A stretch of DNA of 64,000 nucleotides from the NCBI GenBank assembly GCA_948567375.1, contig OX419760.1, forward strand, positions 52,266,001 through 52,330,000. Direction: 5' to 3'. The notes beneath the pieces were generated by a model that was not told where the DNA came from, made no database searches, and worked only from the letters and a program-made list of their open reading frames with translations. Shown here one piece after another: positions 1 through 10,761 of the stretch. Origin of the DNA: Lunularia cruciata. Taxonomy: Eukaryota > Streptophyta > Marchantiopsida > Lunulariales > Lunulariaceae. Made by a program: the position numbers and the translations under genes. How positions within the stretch are numbered: position 1 is the first letter of the stretch; the number at the start of each line of letters is the position of its first letter.

Positions 1-590
1 ATGTGAGCAAAGTGCGAGCATTCCTTGGGTTAGCAAACTTCTATCACCGCTATGTTAGAGGATTTAGTGTCATTGCCAAGGCCTTGACAAAGCTGACCAA
101 GCTTACACATGAGTGGTGTTGGGGAGATGAGCAAGAGAGAGCTTTTGTAGAGCTCAAGGAGAGGTTGACATCTGTTCCTATTTTGAAGAGACCGATCAGA
201 GGACAACCATTTCAGGTTCATATTGATTGGAGTATGTTAGGGCTTGGAGCAATGCTCACCCAACATGATGATGAGGGGAAGGAGTTTGTGATGGCCTATG
301 CTAGTTGCTCCAAAAATTCAGTGGAGGTGAAGTATAGTTCATATGAGGGAGAGTGCTTGGCATCAGTTTGGGCAATAGTTTCCGATGTTACCTATTTGGT
401 AACCTCTTCACTCTCATCATTGATCATCAACTGTTGAAGTGGTTGATGGAGTCCGACAAGCTTTTAGTGAAGCTTGCACAATGGGCTCTAATTTTACATG
501 AATACAATTCCAAATTGTTCACAGACCTAGAGTGGTGAACCGTGATGCAGATGGGTTGAGTAGAAACCCATGTCCCAACCAACAGGATCG
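1..590 (+). pseudogene. Ty3/gypsy pol fragment: end of RT and RNase H (PHD-type family, copy 1)
   Basis: The reading frame from base 3 opens with the RT/RNase H connection of gypsy elements (FLGLANFYHRYVRGFS) and runs into RNase H sequence (VHIDWSMLGLGAMLTQ, then YSSYEGECLASVWA). A frameshift near 390 moves the rest to another frame, where LFTLIIDHQLLKWLMESDK and the post-RNase H segment RDADGLSRNPCP are read up to about 590. RNase H would degrade the RNA strand during reverse transcription. The upstream RT and gag lie outside the window. Frameshift and stops make it non-functional. Continuity with the integrase at 940-1830 and the PHD finger at 2060-2194 shows one element on the + strand. 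Confidence 0.85.
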
Positions 591-779
591 GATCAAAGCA
601 TGTTGGCATGGTGAGACAAATGAGGAGATGGTGCCAGGTTGGGATGTATTGGCCTTTCTATGTATATTTTTGAGGCTTTGGTTGTATCTCTCTCAGTGTA
701 TATAGGAGGAGTTATTGAGGTCATAGATTTAGAGAGTGAAGATATTGTTACAGTTCAGTGAGACATTCATGGTGACGTC

Positions 780-1830
780 CTAGTGATGGATTATCTTTGC
801 ATTGGTCTTATGGGTGGCATAGTTGGAGCCAAGGAGAGAGATTGTGTCCTTCAGGGAGTAAGACAATTGAGATTGGAGGGCAAACACCTTTTGCGTGTAT
901 GGGAGGATGGTAGAGTGCGAGTGGTACCACTTCCATCTTAGAGAACACAATTGGTTCGTCATGCTCATGAGGAGCTAGGACATTTTGGAGTAAAGCATAC
1001 CTATAGCTTACTCCAGAATTATTATTGGTGGCGTGGTATGTAAACCGAGGTACAAAAGTTTGTTGCCAAATGTGTGGTTTGTGACCAAGTTAGAGCATCA
1101 TTCAATGCTCCTACGCCATAGTTACACCCATTACCTATCATGGGATTGGGTTATTGTTGGAGTTTAGACTTTGCTTGACCTTTACCACTGACTGTGAGAC
1201 ATCATTGGTATGTTTTGGTGATGGTGGAGAACTTCTCTAAGTGGATTGAGTTGGTGGCACTTCCTAAAAAGTCTAGTGAAGGGGCAACTTACTCGTTCTT
1301 GGATTGAGTTCTTAGTCATTTTGGTGCACCAACTGAGTTTTTGACTAATGAGGGTATAGAGTTCTTGGGGGAGTTTCAAGTCTTGTGTGACAAGGGTTTG
1401 ATTGATCATTGTACTACATCCTGAGATCACCCTAAGGCAAATGTCTTAGCAGAGAGTGGTTCAAATGGTGAAGAGAGGATTGTGAAAGTGTGGTTTGCAA
1501 AGAGGCTACTTGGGAGATTGGGATCTCCAATTACCTTGGTTGGCCATGGGCTATTGGTTCAGCCGGCAAGCCTCCTTAGCATCCTTCTCTCCTTACTTCC
1601 TACTCTATGGACAAGATCCAAATTTACCTACATCCATTCATCAAGATGCTATAATAGTTTTGGACTTGGATGACCTAGATGTATGGATGAGTGCATGTTC
1701 TCAACAGGCAGAGATCTTTCAGAGAGTGATCCCAATGGCCTTTGAGAATTTGGCGATTGCTCAACATAGAGATACTTTACGCTATGCTATCACTCAAGGA
1801 GGAGGTTATAGATCCTTGATCCATTGATTT
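780..1830 (+). pseudogene. Ty3/gypsy integrase fragment (PHD-type family, copy 1)
   Basis: From about 955 an H2C2 zinc-binding segment is readable (HAHEELGHFGVKHTY, then CVVCDQVRASF), followed by the integrase core (WYVLVMVENFSKWIELVALP; FGAPTEFLTNEGIEFLGEFQ). Stops at about 1305 and 1422 and frameshifts near 1480-1500 interrupt it. The C-terminal part is open from 1495 to 1827. The first Asp of the catalytic triad would fall in SLDFA near 1170. The product would insert element cDNA into the chromosome. Assignment to gypsy follows from domain order RNase H, H2C2, integrase. The same linker motifs recur on the minus strand at 24.5-26.0 kb, so the family has at least two copies here. Confidence 0.85.
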
Positions 1831-1879
1831 CATCCATGAGAGTATGTATATCTACAATAGACAACACCAACAACACTTG

Positions 1880-2200
1880 ATGTTTTGACATGCCGCACTC
1901 TCTTGAGAGTGTGAGGTTTTGTCATCTGGAGTCCTTGTGTTGGAAGGACATGATGGTGTTGTTTGGAAGGATCATGTGCACAATTGTGCTCCTTGCCACC
2001 TCCCAAACATTGATGGTACTATGGACCCAAGCTTAGCACTTGTACGTGCAGGCTTGAGGTGTATGTTATGTAGCTCTTCTGGTGGAGCTGCTACTATGTT
2101 AGTGTGTGATAGTTGTTCGAGAGGATGGCATATGGCATGTATGACTCCTCCCCTCACGGTGGTTCCTCAAGGACAGTGGTTATATCCTAGATGTACTTGA
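1880..2200 (+). pseudogene. Integrase C-terminal extension ending in a PHD finger
   Basis: An open segment from 1919 has 93 codons. Its first third (LEGHDGVVWKDHVHNCAPC) also occurs in the minus-strand copy at 24.6 kb, so it belongs to the element. From residue 48 it reads as a C4HC3 PHD finger: ligands C48, C51, C63, C66, H71, C74 and C92, with GWHMAC and PPL as typical context. The seventh ligand, expected as Cys in the W-x-C-P-x-C end motif, is Tyr89, a one-base change. PHD fingers read histone H3 tails; here one could target integration to particular chromatin, the role a chromodomain plays in chromoviruses. That function is inference. A stop follows at once, so this is the C-terminus of pol. 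Confidence 0.75.
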
Positions 2201-2628
2201 CCTATAGCTAGTTCATTCTTTATATGGTATAGATTGCAAACATGTGACTAACGATGGGGCTTCATAACACCCGGCCTTTTGATCTTTGCCCATCTAGAAA
2301 AAACCCCAAATCCCACAATAAATGACGAACTCTATTACTCATATGATAGCACAACGCTAATAAAGTGAAATTGACTAAGCTTATAATGAACCAATTCAAA
2401 TAGAAAGTTAAAAAAAATTTACTAGTAAAAATGATAAAATGTAAGGCTAAGATTACCTATTTAAAAAAAAAGAATACTAAACAAAACCATAGTGGCCAAG
2501 AAAGCCCCGAATATTCTATGGAAAATAGAAAAAGTTGAAGCAAGTTGTGGCTTGTAGGGATTACCATATACTTGGAATAAATGGCTATTTGGAGTTAGAG
2601 GGACCTAAGCGCCAACTAGGGAGGTGAT

Positions 2629-3290
2629 TGTGGCACTTTAGAGTCTATGTATGATTTATGTGTGAGCTGTACTTCCATAGTGTATGATATTGACAACGAT
2701 GTATGTTGTGTAGTGATATATATACGCATGACAATTGTCATGCCATTTGTAGTGTCGCATCTAGATTGCTTGGACACTAGAGTTGTAGTTATAGTAGTTA
2801 GAGGTATTTCAGTAGTTTCCCATAGACTAATTTCCGACGGTCAGATTTCATGTTTGGGTACTGACTTCACAGTGGTGCTCACCATCACTTTGCACCATTC
2901 ACACCGTCAAGTGTGCTATCAGTGGATCCGTTAGGGTTTCAGACCTAGCTCGAGTCCAAGGGTATACTTTCAAAGTGCAACTCTAGAGAGCTCATTTCTC
3001 CGATGTTGAGCCTTCGAGTTCATGGCTATGGTGGACAGAGGCTGGAAAGCATCACTGATTCTCTTTGCTAGAGTGGGTGTGGCTTGACTATAATCAGTGC
3101 CCAATTATTGACAATTTATAGAGTGATAGATCAAATACTGATCTGAATTGAGTTGATTCAAGAATGGTAAACAATCTGATTATTGTGGCACTTTAGAGTC
3201 TATGTATGTATGACTTATGTGTGAGTTGTACTTCTATAGTGTATGATATTGACAATGATGTATGTTGTGTAGTGATGTATATACACACCA
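2629..3290. repeat. Direct repeat pair, 552 bp apart, possible LTR remnants
   Basis: About 105 bases starting ATTGTGGCACTTTAGAGTC at 2629 recur at 3181 with few changes, through the TGTATGTTGTGTAGTGAT stretch. The unit lies just downstream of the gypsy pol end, so it may be the 3' LTR with a partial second copy. The expected TG...CA ends were not resolved. Between the copies no gene is seen. Confidence 0.5.
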
Positions 3291-3299
3291 CATGCAATT

Positions 3300-3835
3300 T
3301 GGGGAAATGTGATGATGAGTGAGATAATCAAAATGTGGAAACAATTACAACATTCAAATGTGACTGGTATATCCAATGGATTGCTAGTACATCAATTTAA
3401 AGCAGGTGATACCACTTTCAGCCTCAATAGTAAGCATAAGCACATATTCCTACTACATATCCCAAAGTCCCTAGTAGGATATCCTCTTATTTGAGAACAC
3501 ATGAATACATATGATTGACACTACAAACATTGACTTGAAAGAACCTTTAAGAACAAGAAACTATAAGAGGGAATGAGATACTAGATACTTAGTGGTCTCT
3601 TAGTGATATTAAATATCTATCTCTCCTCGTTGGGACTCAACAACAATTTGTGTCTTTCAAGAGCGGTCTAAAGAGTGCTGCATAAAGCTTGAACGTAAGA
3701 AATAAACTTGCCAAGCCAAAACAGAAGAAGGGAAAAGCATACACAAGAAGGAAGGAGAAGCTCATTCTATTCCTCGAGCCCACGGGATGAATGACCGAAT
3801 CAATTTCCAAGGCGAATTCACTATGTCTTCACATC
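3300..3835. other. Spacer without a recognised gene
   Basis: Short unrelated open frames only. No transposon domain, RNA gene or repeat was recognised between the gypsy remnant and the truncated non-LTR insertion. Confidence 0.5.
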
Positions 3836-3848
3836 CCTTTTCATCTGA

Positions 3849-4075
3849 GAATGCAATCCATAGGAGAGCAATCATATTAGGTGATGTTTCTTTGGATGCT
3901 CCAATTGTGTGTAGACCGTACGACTTGCATAGCTCGGATCTTTTAGGTGCGGTAGGGCAGATTTCTCATACAGACTCTATTGGGGCTTAGCCCCATGTTA
4001 CCTTTTTTGTCTCTCCCTTTTCCGGCTTGATGGGGTCTTCCTATCCTTCATTTTTCCTACGCGGTTGCCTTTTAT
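3849..4075 (+). mobile_element. 5'-truncated non-LTR retrotransposon, 227 bp, with 13-bp TSD
   Basis: The insert encodes only the last residues of the family protein (IHRRAIILGDVSLDAPIVCR to DSIGA, stop at 3988-3990) plus the 3' tail with GGGGCTTAGCCCC, GGCTTGATGGGGTCTTCC and CCTACGCGGTTGCC. It is flanked by identical CCTTTTCATCTGA at 3836-3848 and 4076-4088. Severe 5' truncation and a TSD of this size are what target-primed reverse transcription leaves. The longest relative is at 38963-42237. Confidence 0.9.
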
Positions 4076-4088
4076 CCTTTTCATCTGA

Positions 4089-5130
4089 CAGTTATTTCTT
4101 TTCTTATTTGTCTAAAGTTCTGGAGTTGAAACAACCGCTTTTGATGTTACGGAAGAGAACTCTGAACTGTGGTGAATTCTAATCCAACGCTGTTGGTAGC
4201 AAACCATTTTATAACATTGGAGCGAATTATGCCTATTTCTTAAACGTAAGCAAAGTGACTGTCTTTCGTCCAGTCCGGGAAATAGCAAAACTAAACAGAA
4301 TGTAGCTTTCGTTGTAACAACCATGGGAGTAATAGAATCGTTGATAAAGAAGATCTTCTCTAAGCTACTTCCCCCGGATATAGTGAATCTTCGGCTTCTA
4401 TGAATAATGTAGAGGTTGAAGTGTGCTGGCAAGTTCAAAGCCTGACAACAAGATGAAGATATGGGAGATGGAGCACATAAATGTTGATGACAATCTAGGA
4501 TACCTTGATGCTCCCTCCTGAAACCTGTCGATGGGCGGGCCAACGGAACATAAGTCCTGCAAACATGCGTGCATGCTCCAGAACTGCAAGATGAACCAAG
4601 GTAGCAAGATCTCTCACCTGCGAGGTGGCATCGTCGTCCTCGCGGCTTAGGTGGCTTAGGCAATCAGACCTTGCGCATCCTCAAAGGAAAAGTGTACAGG
4701 GAACTAAGTCATATGTTGGGTATATAGGAGATTGCTCGCATCTTCGTCCTCGCGGCTCACTAAGGTGGCTTAGGTAATCAGACCTTGCGCAACCTGAAAG
4801 CACAACTGTTGCGCATGAGATTGCGCATATAACACCGCATTGGGAAAATACATACTGAACAAGCATGTATATAATTACTTACTTCCCGTGCTTCCCGTCG
4901 GTGTCAGGGCCGCGATTATTGCACGATAAGTTGTCTGGGTGCTCTCAATTCAGGATCAATACTAGTAGACTTACGACACAACTCAGGACGCACACCTATA
5001 TATACCTGTTCACATGCATCATCCCATTGCGCGCATTAACAAACTCATTTATTAATTCTGATACTAGGTTGTGGCATGAGAGAATTTTCAATTTTTTAGT
5101 ACACTATAGTCATATTGGACTAGGATTTAT
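4089..5130. other. Low-copy, GC-richer segment with a 55-60 bp duplication
   Basis: No transposon domain is seen. On the minus strand around 4400-4640 one frame is coding-like (LAVLEHARMFAGLMFRWPAH) but has an early stop and I do not recognise the family. A duplication is visible: 4631-4685 and 4741-4800 share TCCTCGCGGCT and TAATCAGACCTTGCGCA-type sequence, with small indels. This may be debris of a host gene; the function is unknown. Confidence 0.3.
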
Positions 5131-5131
5131 A

Positions 5132-6115
5132 GTTTTCTTTGATGGAACAACCTTGTGAGCATACGTTACATTCTCTCTTAGTTGACTCATCTATTCCTTG
5201 GGTTACTAGAGCTAGTCTTCGTTCTTGCTTTGGCAAGAATATCAACTCTTGGATCCGAGCTCGACCATGCATTTGGGCATTCAAATTCGCACCAACTACT
5301 TTCTATACAAATGATGAGTTTTCACCTAGGTTTGGTCCACCCATCTGCATATTCATTACCCACTTGTGAGTGTGATTCTACACTAGATGCAACAACGGTC
5401 GATATGACACGTTGTCCTTTTGGAGGACAAAGGATGGCTACCCATGATGCTATTAGGGACATAGTATTTGCTATGGGATGTGAGAGTGGATACTTCGCTT
5501 GGAGGGAGCGTTTGTATGTTTTGCAGACAACACATGTCAGTGCTGACTTATACTTGGTCAAGGATGATCAAGTGACAATAGTGGATGTTGTGGTTATAGA
5601 CCCTATGCGAGACACAGTTTTTGAAGGAGTGATTACCCATCCCCTGGGTGGGCGGCGAGCGTAGTTGCAGGTCGCAAGGTCTCCAAGTATAGGGGCATGC
5701 AACAAGGTCATCTCTTTGTTCCTCTAGCCTTGGAGTTATATGGAGCTATGGACACGACATTTGACACATTCGTCAAGGAGTGCACAAGAGCTTATCATGT
5801 TAGACGTCAAGGATACCACTCTCACTCTCATACTTTGTAGCATATTTTAGACGTGTGTACATTGCTCTACAGAGTGCAGTGGCTGGTGCAATCCATAAGA
5901 GAGCAATCACACTAGGTGATGTTTCTTCGGATGCTCCAATTGTACGAAGACCACACGTCTTGCATAGCTCGGGCATCTTAGGTGCAGTGGGGTAGATTTC
6001 TCATGTAGACTCTATAGGGGCTTAGTCTCATTTTACCTTTTTCATCTCTCCCTTGTACGGCTTGATGGGGTCTTCCCATCCTTCATTTTTTCTACACGGT
6101 CGTCCTTTCTGTCTT
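5132..6115 (+). mobile_element. 5'-truncated non-LTR retrotransposon, about 1 kb
   Basis: Homology to the minus-strand element at 39-40 kb starts near 5140 (HSLLVDSSIP) and runs through a zinc-finger-like block (CECDSTLDATTVDMTRC), THDAIRDI, the nuclease-like block (VTIVDVVVIDPMRD, then GRKVSKY, then LFVPLALELYGAMDTTF) and the 3' tail ending near 6112. The readable protein jumps frames near 5350, 5660 and 5820, so it is dead. The C-terminal finger normally has a His before the last Cys; here Asp stands there and Tyr in the other copy, both one base from a His codon. The flanks share only TCTTTG, so the TSD is not secure. Confidence 0.85.
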
Positions 6116-6299
6116 TGCTAAGCAAGCGCATGGTATGTCCGGGTAAGCCATGCCACAGTTTAGTACATGCAGATGAACTCTAGAAAGAGTCTTTAAGTAT
6201 ATATACACACACCTAAACAGTCTATTTCTAGATTTCTTCAGCATGTACAATTGCAGCAGATGAGATCTAGAGACAGATCATATATACATACAAAAGATT

Positions 6300-6620
6300 G
6301 CTCATCGCTCGCGGACCTTCTTGAGTCGAGCTGAAGCGTTTCTCGTGAGCCTGAGTTGGTTTCTTGGATCTGGTGTGAAGTCTTGTCAAAATGAGCCCTC
6401 AATCATGTGGAATTTGGCCCCCTGTTGCACTGATGGGGTGTCTGCTTGTTGCTCCGAGACATGCCTTTTGGTGGGAGTCCTTGAACGTTGTCCACGAAGT
6501 TCATGATGACAGTTGACTCTTCTCCTTCATCTTGTGCGCCAATGGTGCCAATTTGAGGTTCTCAAGGCTTCTCCTCTAAACCACGATACACTTTGAGGCT
6601 TGCAGATCTAAATGAGTTGC
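6300..6620 (-). pseudogene. Coding-like fragment of unknown host gene
   Basis: On the minus strand from about 6600 down to 6300 a frame reads GTIGAQDEGEESTVIMNFVD, then LPPKGMSRSNKQTPHQC and ETNSGSRETLQLDSRRSASD, with only two stops. The composition is that of a real polar plant protein and the sequence is not like any transposon domain here. No family was recognised. It may be a decayed exon of a low-copy gene. Confidence 0.3.
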
Positions 6621-9031
6621 AGATCTCGGAGACCCATTGAAGGAGTAAATTCAGGCGTCTAGGGATCGGGTACCTCTTGCTAGCAACTTCTTTCAACGAG
6701 CAAGATCCATATCACTTGCTATCACTTGCTTCATTCTAAATAGAATAGTACCTCATAAAGAAGTCATCTTCTTTCTTTCTCATGATGGAGCAGCATCCTA
6801 CACAATTTGTCAACACAGTTGATGATTCTCTTCGGTGACTTCACCAAGATTGATTTGTATTGCAGAAATTTAGAATACTGTTATCTTGAGCATGAATCAG
6901 CACCGTGAGAACAGAAAGATGCTGGTAAACATAGACACCCATTATAGACATACGAGGAGTCATCTGGTAGGCCTAGAGCGCTTCGCTTCTTTCCTTCTTC
7001 GGGATTGAATTTCAAGTACTTTTCTCATGTTCAAAATTTAAACAGCACACTCCTGACAAGCCCATTCTTATGACCTTTGGCATTATATAGTACTAAGTTC
7101 GATCACAACTACTTGACATGACAATGCTGATAATCATATCTCCAAGTCTTTCAAACAATATGACAAGAATGACACCGAATGGCTAGATGATCACGCTAGT
7201 ATACTAAACCCTCTAATTTGTTGATGAGCAGTGAGTCTCAATATACTCAATGTGCAAGTTGAGTACTCACTCTATGAGGCAAAACATGCAATGGTGATTG
7301 ATGGGTGCTTGGGACTTCCTCCATTTTGACCGTGCTCATTTTAATATCACATCATTTAGTAAGAAAAGCCAATGAAGTTACTGCACGGAGTTCTAAATAT
7401 TAGACACACGAGCCATGTAACACTCTTTGACTTTCTCTGAGTATCTTTATCACTATTTCCCTGTAGTTATATATCCAATGAAACGAAAGAACATGATGGG
7501 GGATTTCGTCTTTTTGACCACTGGGAATCGTGAACTGCTGTAATATGTGGATGTGTGTTCAAAAGGACTAAACTTATTGAGTCCAATTTGTATGTGGGCT
7601 TTCAACTCAATTGGATAGACTAATTAATGAATGTACATCCAAATTGCTGAACTCGATAACATGTCGGACAAAACATATTAACCATGAATAATGTAGTTTT
7701 ACACGCTTGTGGTGTCTTTTATATTAAGGAGTCACAGCAACAGGAACTCATTGACATCAATGTTATTATTATATTTTAATGGTGGTTTTCTCACCTTCTG
7801 TAGAAGAATTTATCTCTGACTTTACTAGCTAAATGGTACTAAATATAATAAATTGTGTTGAGATGAGAGTCATGTACCACTTACTCGTATTTGCGTCATC
7901 ATCATGCTTGTTTTTCTAGTAAGATTTTGTCATTTTGTTATGCCTATGATTTCGAAACAATGTCGGCAGATAACTTCTCTAGTTTATAACTGTTCGAGGA
8001 ATTCAGATCATGTTATAATACTATACGATTTTAGTCTTTATCAGAATGGTTAATGGCTGATATATTCTTTTTTCCTCTGAGTCGTGAAAAAAACTTGAAG
8101 TTATTCCCTTTCCACGTGCCAAATTGTAGTGGTGTCTGGCGGGGCTTTATGAGCGATGCCTTAAAATAACTTCGTCAAACCTTCTCATAAATCACTATTT
8201 CGTTTCTGAATCTGGTTCCTTTCATGCATGCATAAGTTCTATTTATATAAATTAAATTAATCACTATTTTGATCAAACAAAAAGAAACATGCATTAAGAA
8301 GTTAATTCTCCACTTCAAGGACGGCACTTGGTTTTCTACGAGAACGTAATATTTCCTCGTGCCAATATTGCCAATATTGGCAATATCTGGTGCTAAAATT
8401 ATCGATTCTCTTACTGAAAGATACTATGTCAACTACAGACTGCATTCGTAATATATAGTAGGAATAAGATACAAATTCAACTACAAATCAAATTCAAATA
8501 CAAATTCAACAAGTCAATATCAGATGCATGCGGCCTATGTCCTCAACACACAAGGATTTTGACATCCTTCTACTAAGATAGAAAAGACCAATATAATATA
8601 TGTGAAAAGTAGAAAAAATTATAAAATTAAAATATCCAGAATAGGTCGAAATTAAATACATGCAACTTGTTAATTTGACACTCATAAGAATTTATAAGAA
8701 CACACCAGGTTATGTCTCAATTAAAGGAAGAAAGGAAACGATGGCTATGTACAGAGCATTTGAGGTCCTACTATAAATTTTATTTCATATTTCATATGTA
8801 GTAGATATATGCATCTGATTCCCCATAACTTGGCATGGATATGGTCACATGATAGATATATATATGGTGAAGGTCAGAACTTATAATTGCGGAAATGTAT
8901 TAGCACCATTTTTAACAGGGTGAAATTAATAAAAGGGTGGATACCCTACAAACACGACATTGTAGTCGTACTGTAATAATATTGTCATGCCAAACATTTC
9001 TAATTTGGGCAATTGTTATAACAACCAGACA
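6621..9031. other. AT-rich spacer without recognised genes
   Basis: Reading both strands gives only short scattered open frames. A 22-bp perfect palindrome (ATATTGCCAATATTGGCAAT plus AT) lies at 8365-8386. No LTR, pol domain or RNA gene was recognised. Confidence 0.5.
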
Positions 9032-9044
9032 GTTACTCTATTCT

Positions 9045-9109
9045 GAGAGAAAGGCGACCGCGTAGGAAAAACGAAGGATGGGAATAGGAATAGGAAGGAA
9101 ACGAGGATG
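9045..9109 (-). mobile_element. Non-LTR 3' tail insertion, 65 bp, with 13-bp TSD
   Basis: The + strand shows GGCGACCGCGTAGGAAAAAC and GAAGGATGGG, the reverse complement of the family 3' end, then about 25 purine-rich bases. GTTACTCTATTCT flanks it on both sides (9032-9044 and 9110-9122). Confidence 0.85.
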
Positions 9110-9122
9110 GTTACTCTATTCT

Positions 9123-9624
9123 TGAAATTGCTGATTGCTATCATTTATAAAAGCCAATAATTAATGATTGATTAACAACACTTTTTTGTAAAATTATGAG
9201 CTGGTGGAACTTGCATTAGTGGAATATCTAAATTAGAACTGAATATTCCGATTCTATTATTGTCAAGAATATTCCGTTTTCTGACAAGTGGACGCGGCCG
9301 AAATGGAAGGACGTAATTGTGTCTGAATAGATGGACGGGGTTGAGGAAGACCCGGATGATGCAATAAGGGAAGAATCCATGGATCGGTGGGATCAGGGGG
9401 ATTCTTCTGGCGGCGATGTCAACTAGCGACGTCGTGGGGCTGTCAGGTACTCTTGTAGGAAACCCAAACACTGACCAATTAAGGCTCGTAGGTTCTTCGT
9501 TCCGATTTGCCAAGAGAGATGACCTGGTTGGTTCCTATGAGTTGTCTGCGACCATGGTCTCCGCGACTCCAATTCCTAAACCTGGTTCTGACAGTAGAAA
9601 GTTCACCTGGTGGGAATAGAATCC
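9123..9624. other. Low-copy segment with a 67-codon open frame of unknown status
   Basis: A + frame (9416-9619) begins MSTSDVVGLSGTLVGNPNTD and ends KFTWWE; an opposite-strand frame of 113 codons overlaps it at 9172-9513. Neither resembles a known family or a transposon domain. The segment is GC-richer than its surroundings. I cannot tell whether either strand is coding. Confidence 0.2.
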
Positions 9625-9630
9625 GACAGT

Positions 9631-9693
9631 AAAGGGAAAAGGGCGACCGCGTAGAAAACACGAAGGATGGGGAGACCCCATCGAGCCGTACAA
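9631..9693 (-). mobile_element. Non-LTR 3' tail insertion, about 63 bp
   Basis: The + strand carries GGGCGACCGCGTAGAAAACA, GAAGGATGGGGAGACCCCAT and CGAGCCGTACAA, the reverse complement of the family tail, truncated just beyond GGCTTGATGGGG. GACAGT occurs at 9625-9630 and 9694-9699 and may be a short TSD, less convincing than at the other copies. Confidence 0.75.
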
Positions 9694-9739
9694 GACAGTG
9701 ATCTGGTAACAGACATTGGGATTTCCCCACAAATAGTGT

Positions 9740-9773
9740 CCTTCGTGTTTCCTACGCGGTCGCCTTTTCTCTT
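9740..9773 (+). mobile_element. Non-LTR 3' tail insertion of only 34 bp with 11-bp TSD
   Basis: The insert is CCTTCGTGTTTCCTACGCGG followed by TCGCCTTTTCTCTT, the extreme 3' end of the family. ACAAATAGTGT is present directly on both sides (9729-9739 and 9774-9784). It is the shortest copy in the window. Confidence 0.85.
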
Positions 9774-9784
9774 ACAAATAGTGT

Positions 9785-10617
9785 ACTAAGTTGGAAGTTA
9801 TTTGCGAATTAGCTTAACGCCATCCATCGAAAATCAAGTAGATCTTCGGGAGTTTTCCGAGTCTGAGAAAATATATGTCCTTTTTACCGAAACTTAAAGT
9901 CGATTGAATCACCTACTTTAAAGTTGTAATAATTACTTATTTTTAAAATTAGGAGTAATGATCGCAATGAATTTCGCGCCGACGCGAAAAGCTCGATGGA
10001 TCGGAATATAAAAGAGAGAGACAAGTAGGAAGAGAAGAAATCCTTGGGAACATCGTCGCCAAGGTGACCTCTTAACTTTCTCTTCACCACGACGAGGTGA
10101 GGCCATCAACCACAGTCAGCTCAATGACCTTTGTTCACGGCACGGAGTCACCAACCTGGTTATAATTCTTGACTTTTAAACTTCACCTCACCCCAGTACA
10201 GGTCCATTAACGAAACGGATCACTTGCACTACATCTACGACGTCCTTGGGAAGCAGTTAAAAGAACATGGACTTAACTTTAAACATCATCTTTATAGTTA
10301 TCCATAAAACATAATCTAAATTGATTCGACTAGTGTGTTCGGGTACATGATAGTGATTGATTTTTATTTACACTGTAATTAGGTTGGTCAACGAAATTTG
10401 AAGCAAATTTTATTTCTCTTTATAGTCTTTTTATTTTATTTAGGAAGTAGTTGTCCTATCTATCCACAACCAATTCTCAACATCTATTATTATTATACAT
10501 ACATCTTTACTACAGAACATACCAAATTCGTTACTGTCAGCAAAAGCATATACATACAAAACAAAAAGAATTTAACTTTTAATGCTGAACACATCTTATC
10601 TTCCAGGTTCATATACA
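9785..10617. other. AT-rich spacer without recognised genes
   Basis: Short open frames only; no domain, LTR or RNA gene seen. Confidence 0.5.
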
Positions 10618-10628
10618 TATTTTCAATA

Positions 10629-10732
10629 CAAGTGGGGGCCTAGCCCCATCTTACCTCTTTTTTCTCCCCATTGTATGGCTTGATGGGTCTTCAGTCCTTC
10701 ATGTGTTCCACGTGGTCACCTTTCTTTTTCTT
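10629..10732 (+). mobile_element. Non-LTR 3' tail insertion, 104 bp, with 11-bp TSD
   Basis: The copy begins a few bases before the stop-codon hairpin (GGGGCCTAGCCCC) and runs through TGTATGGCTTGATGGGTCTT and CCACGTGGTCACC to a T/C-rich end. TATTTTCAATA flanks it at 10618-10628 and 10733-10743. It contains no protein-coding part. Confidence 0.9.
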
Positions 10733-10761
10733 TATTTTCAATAGAAATTAAATTATTTATT

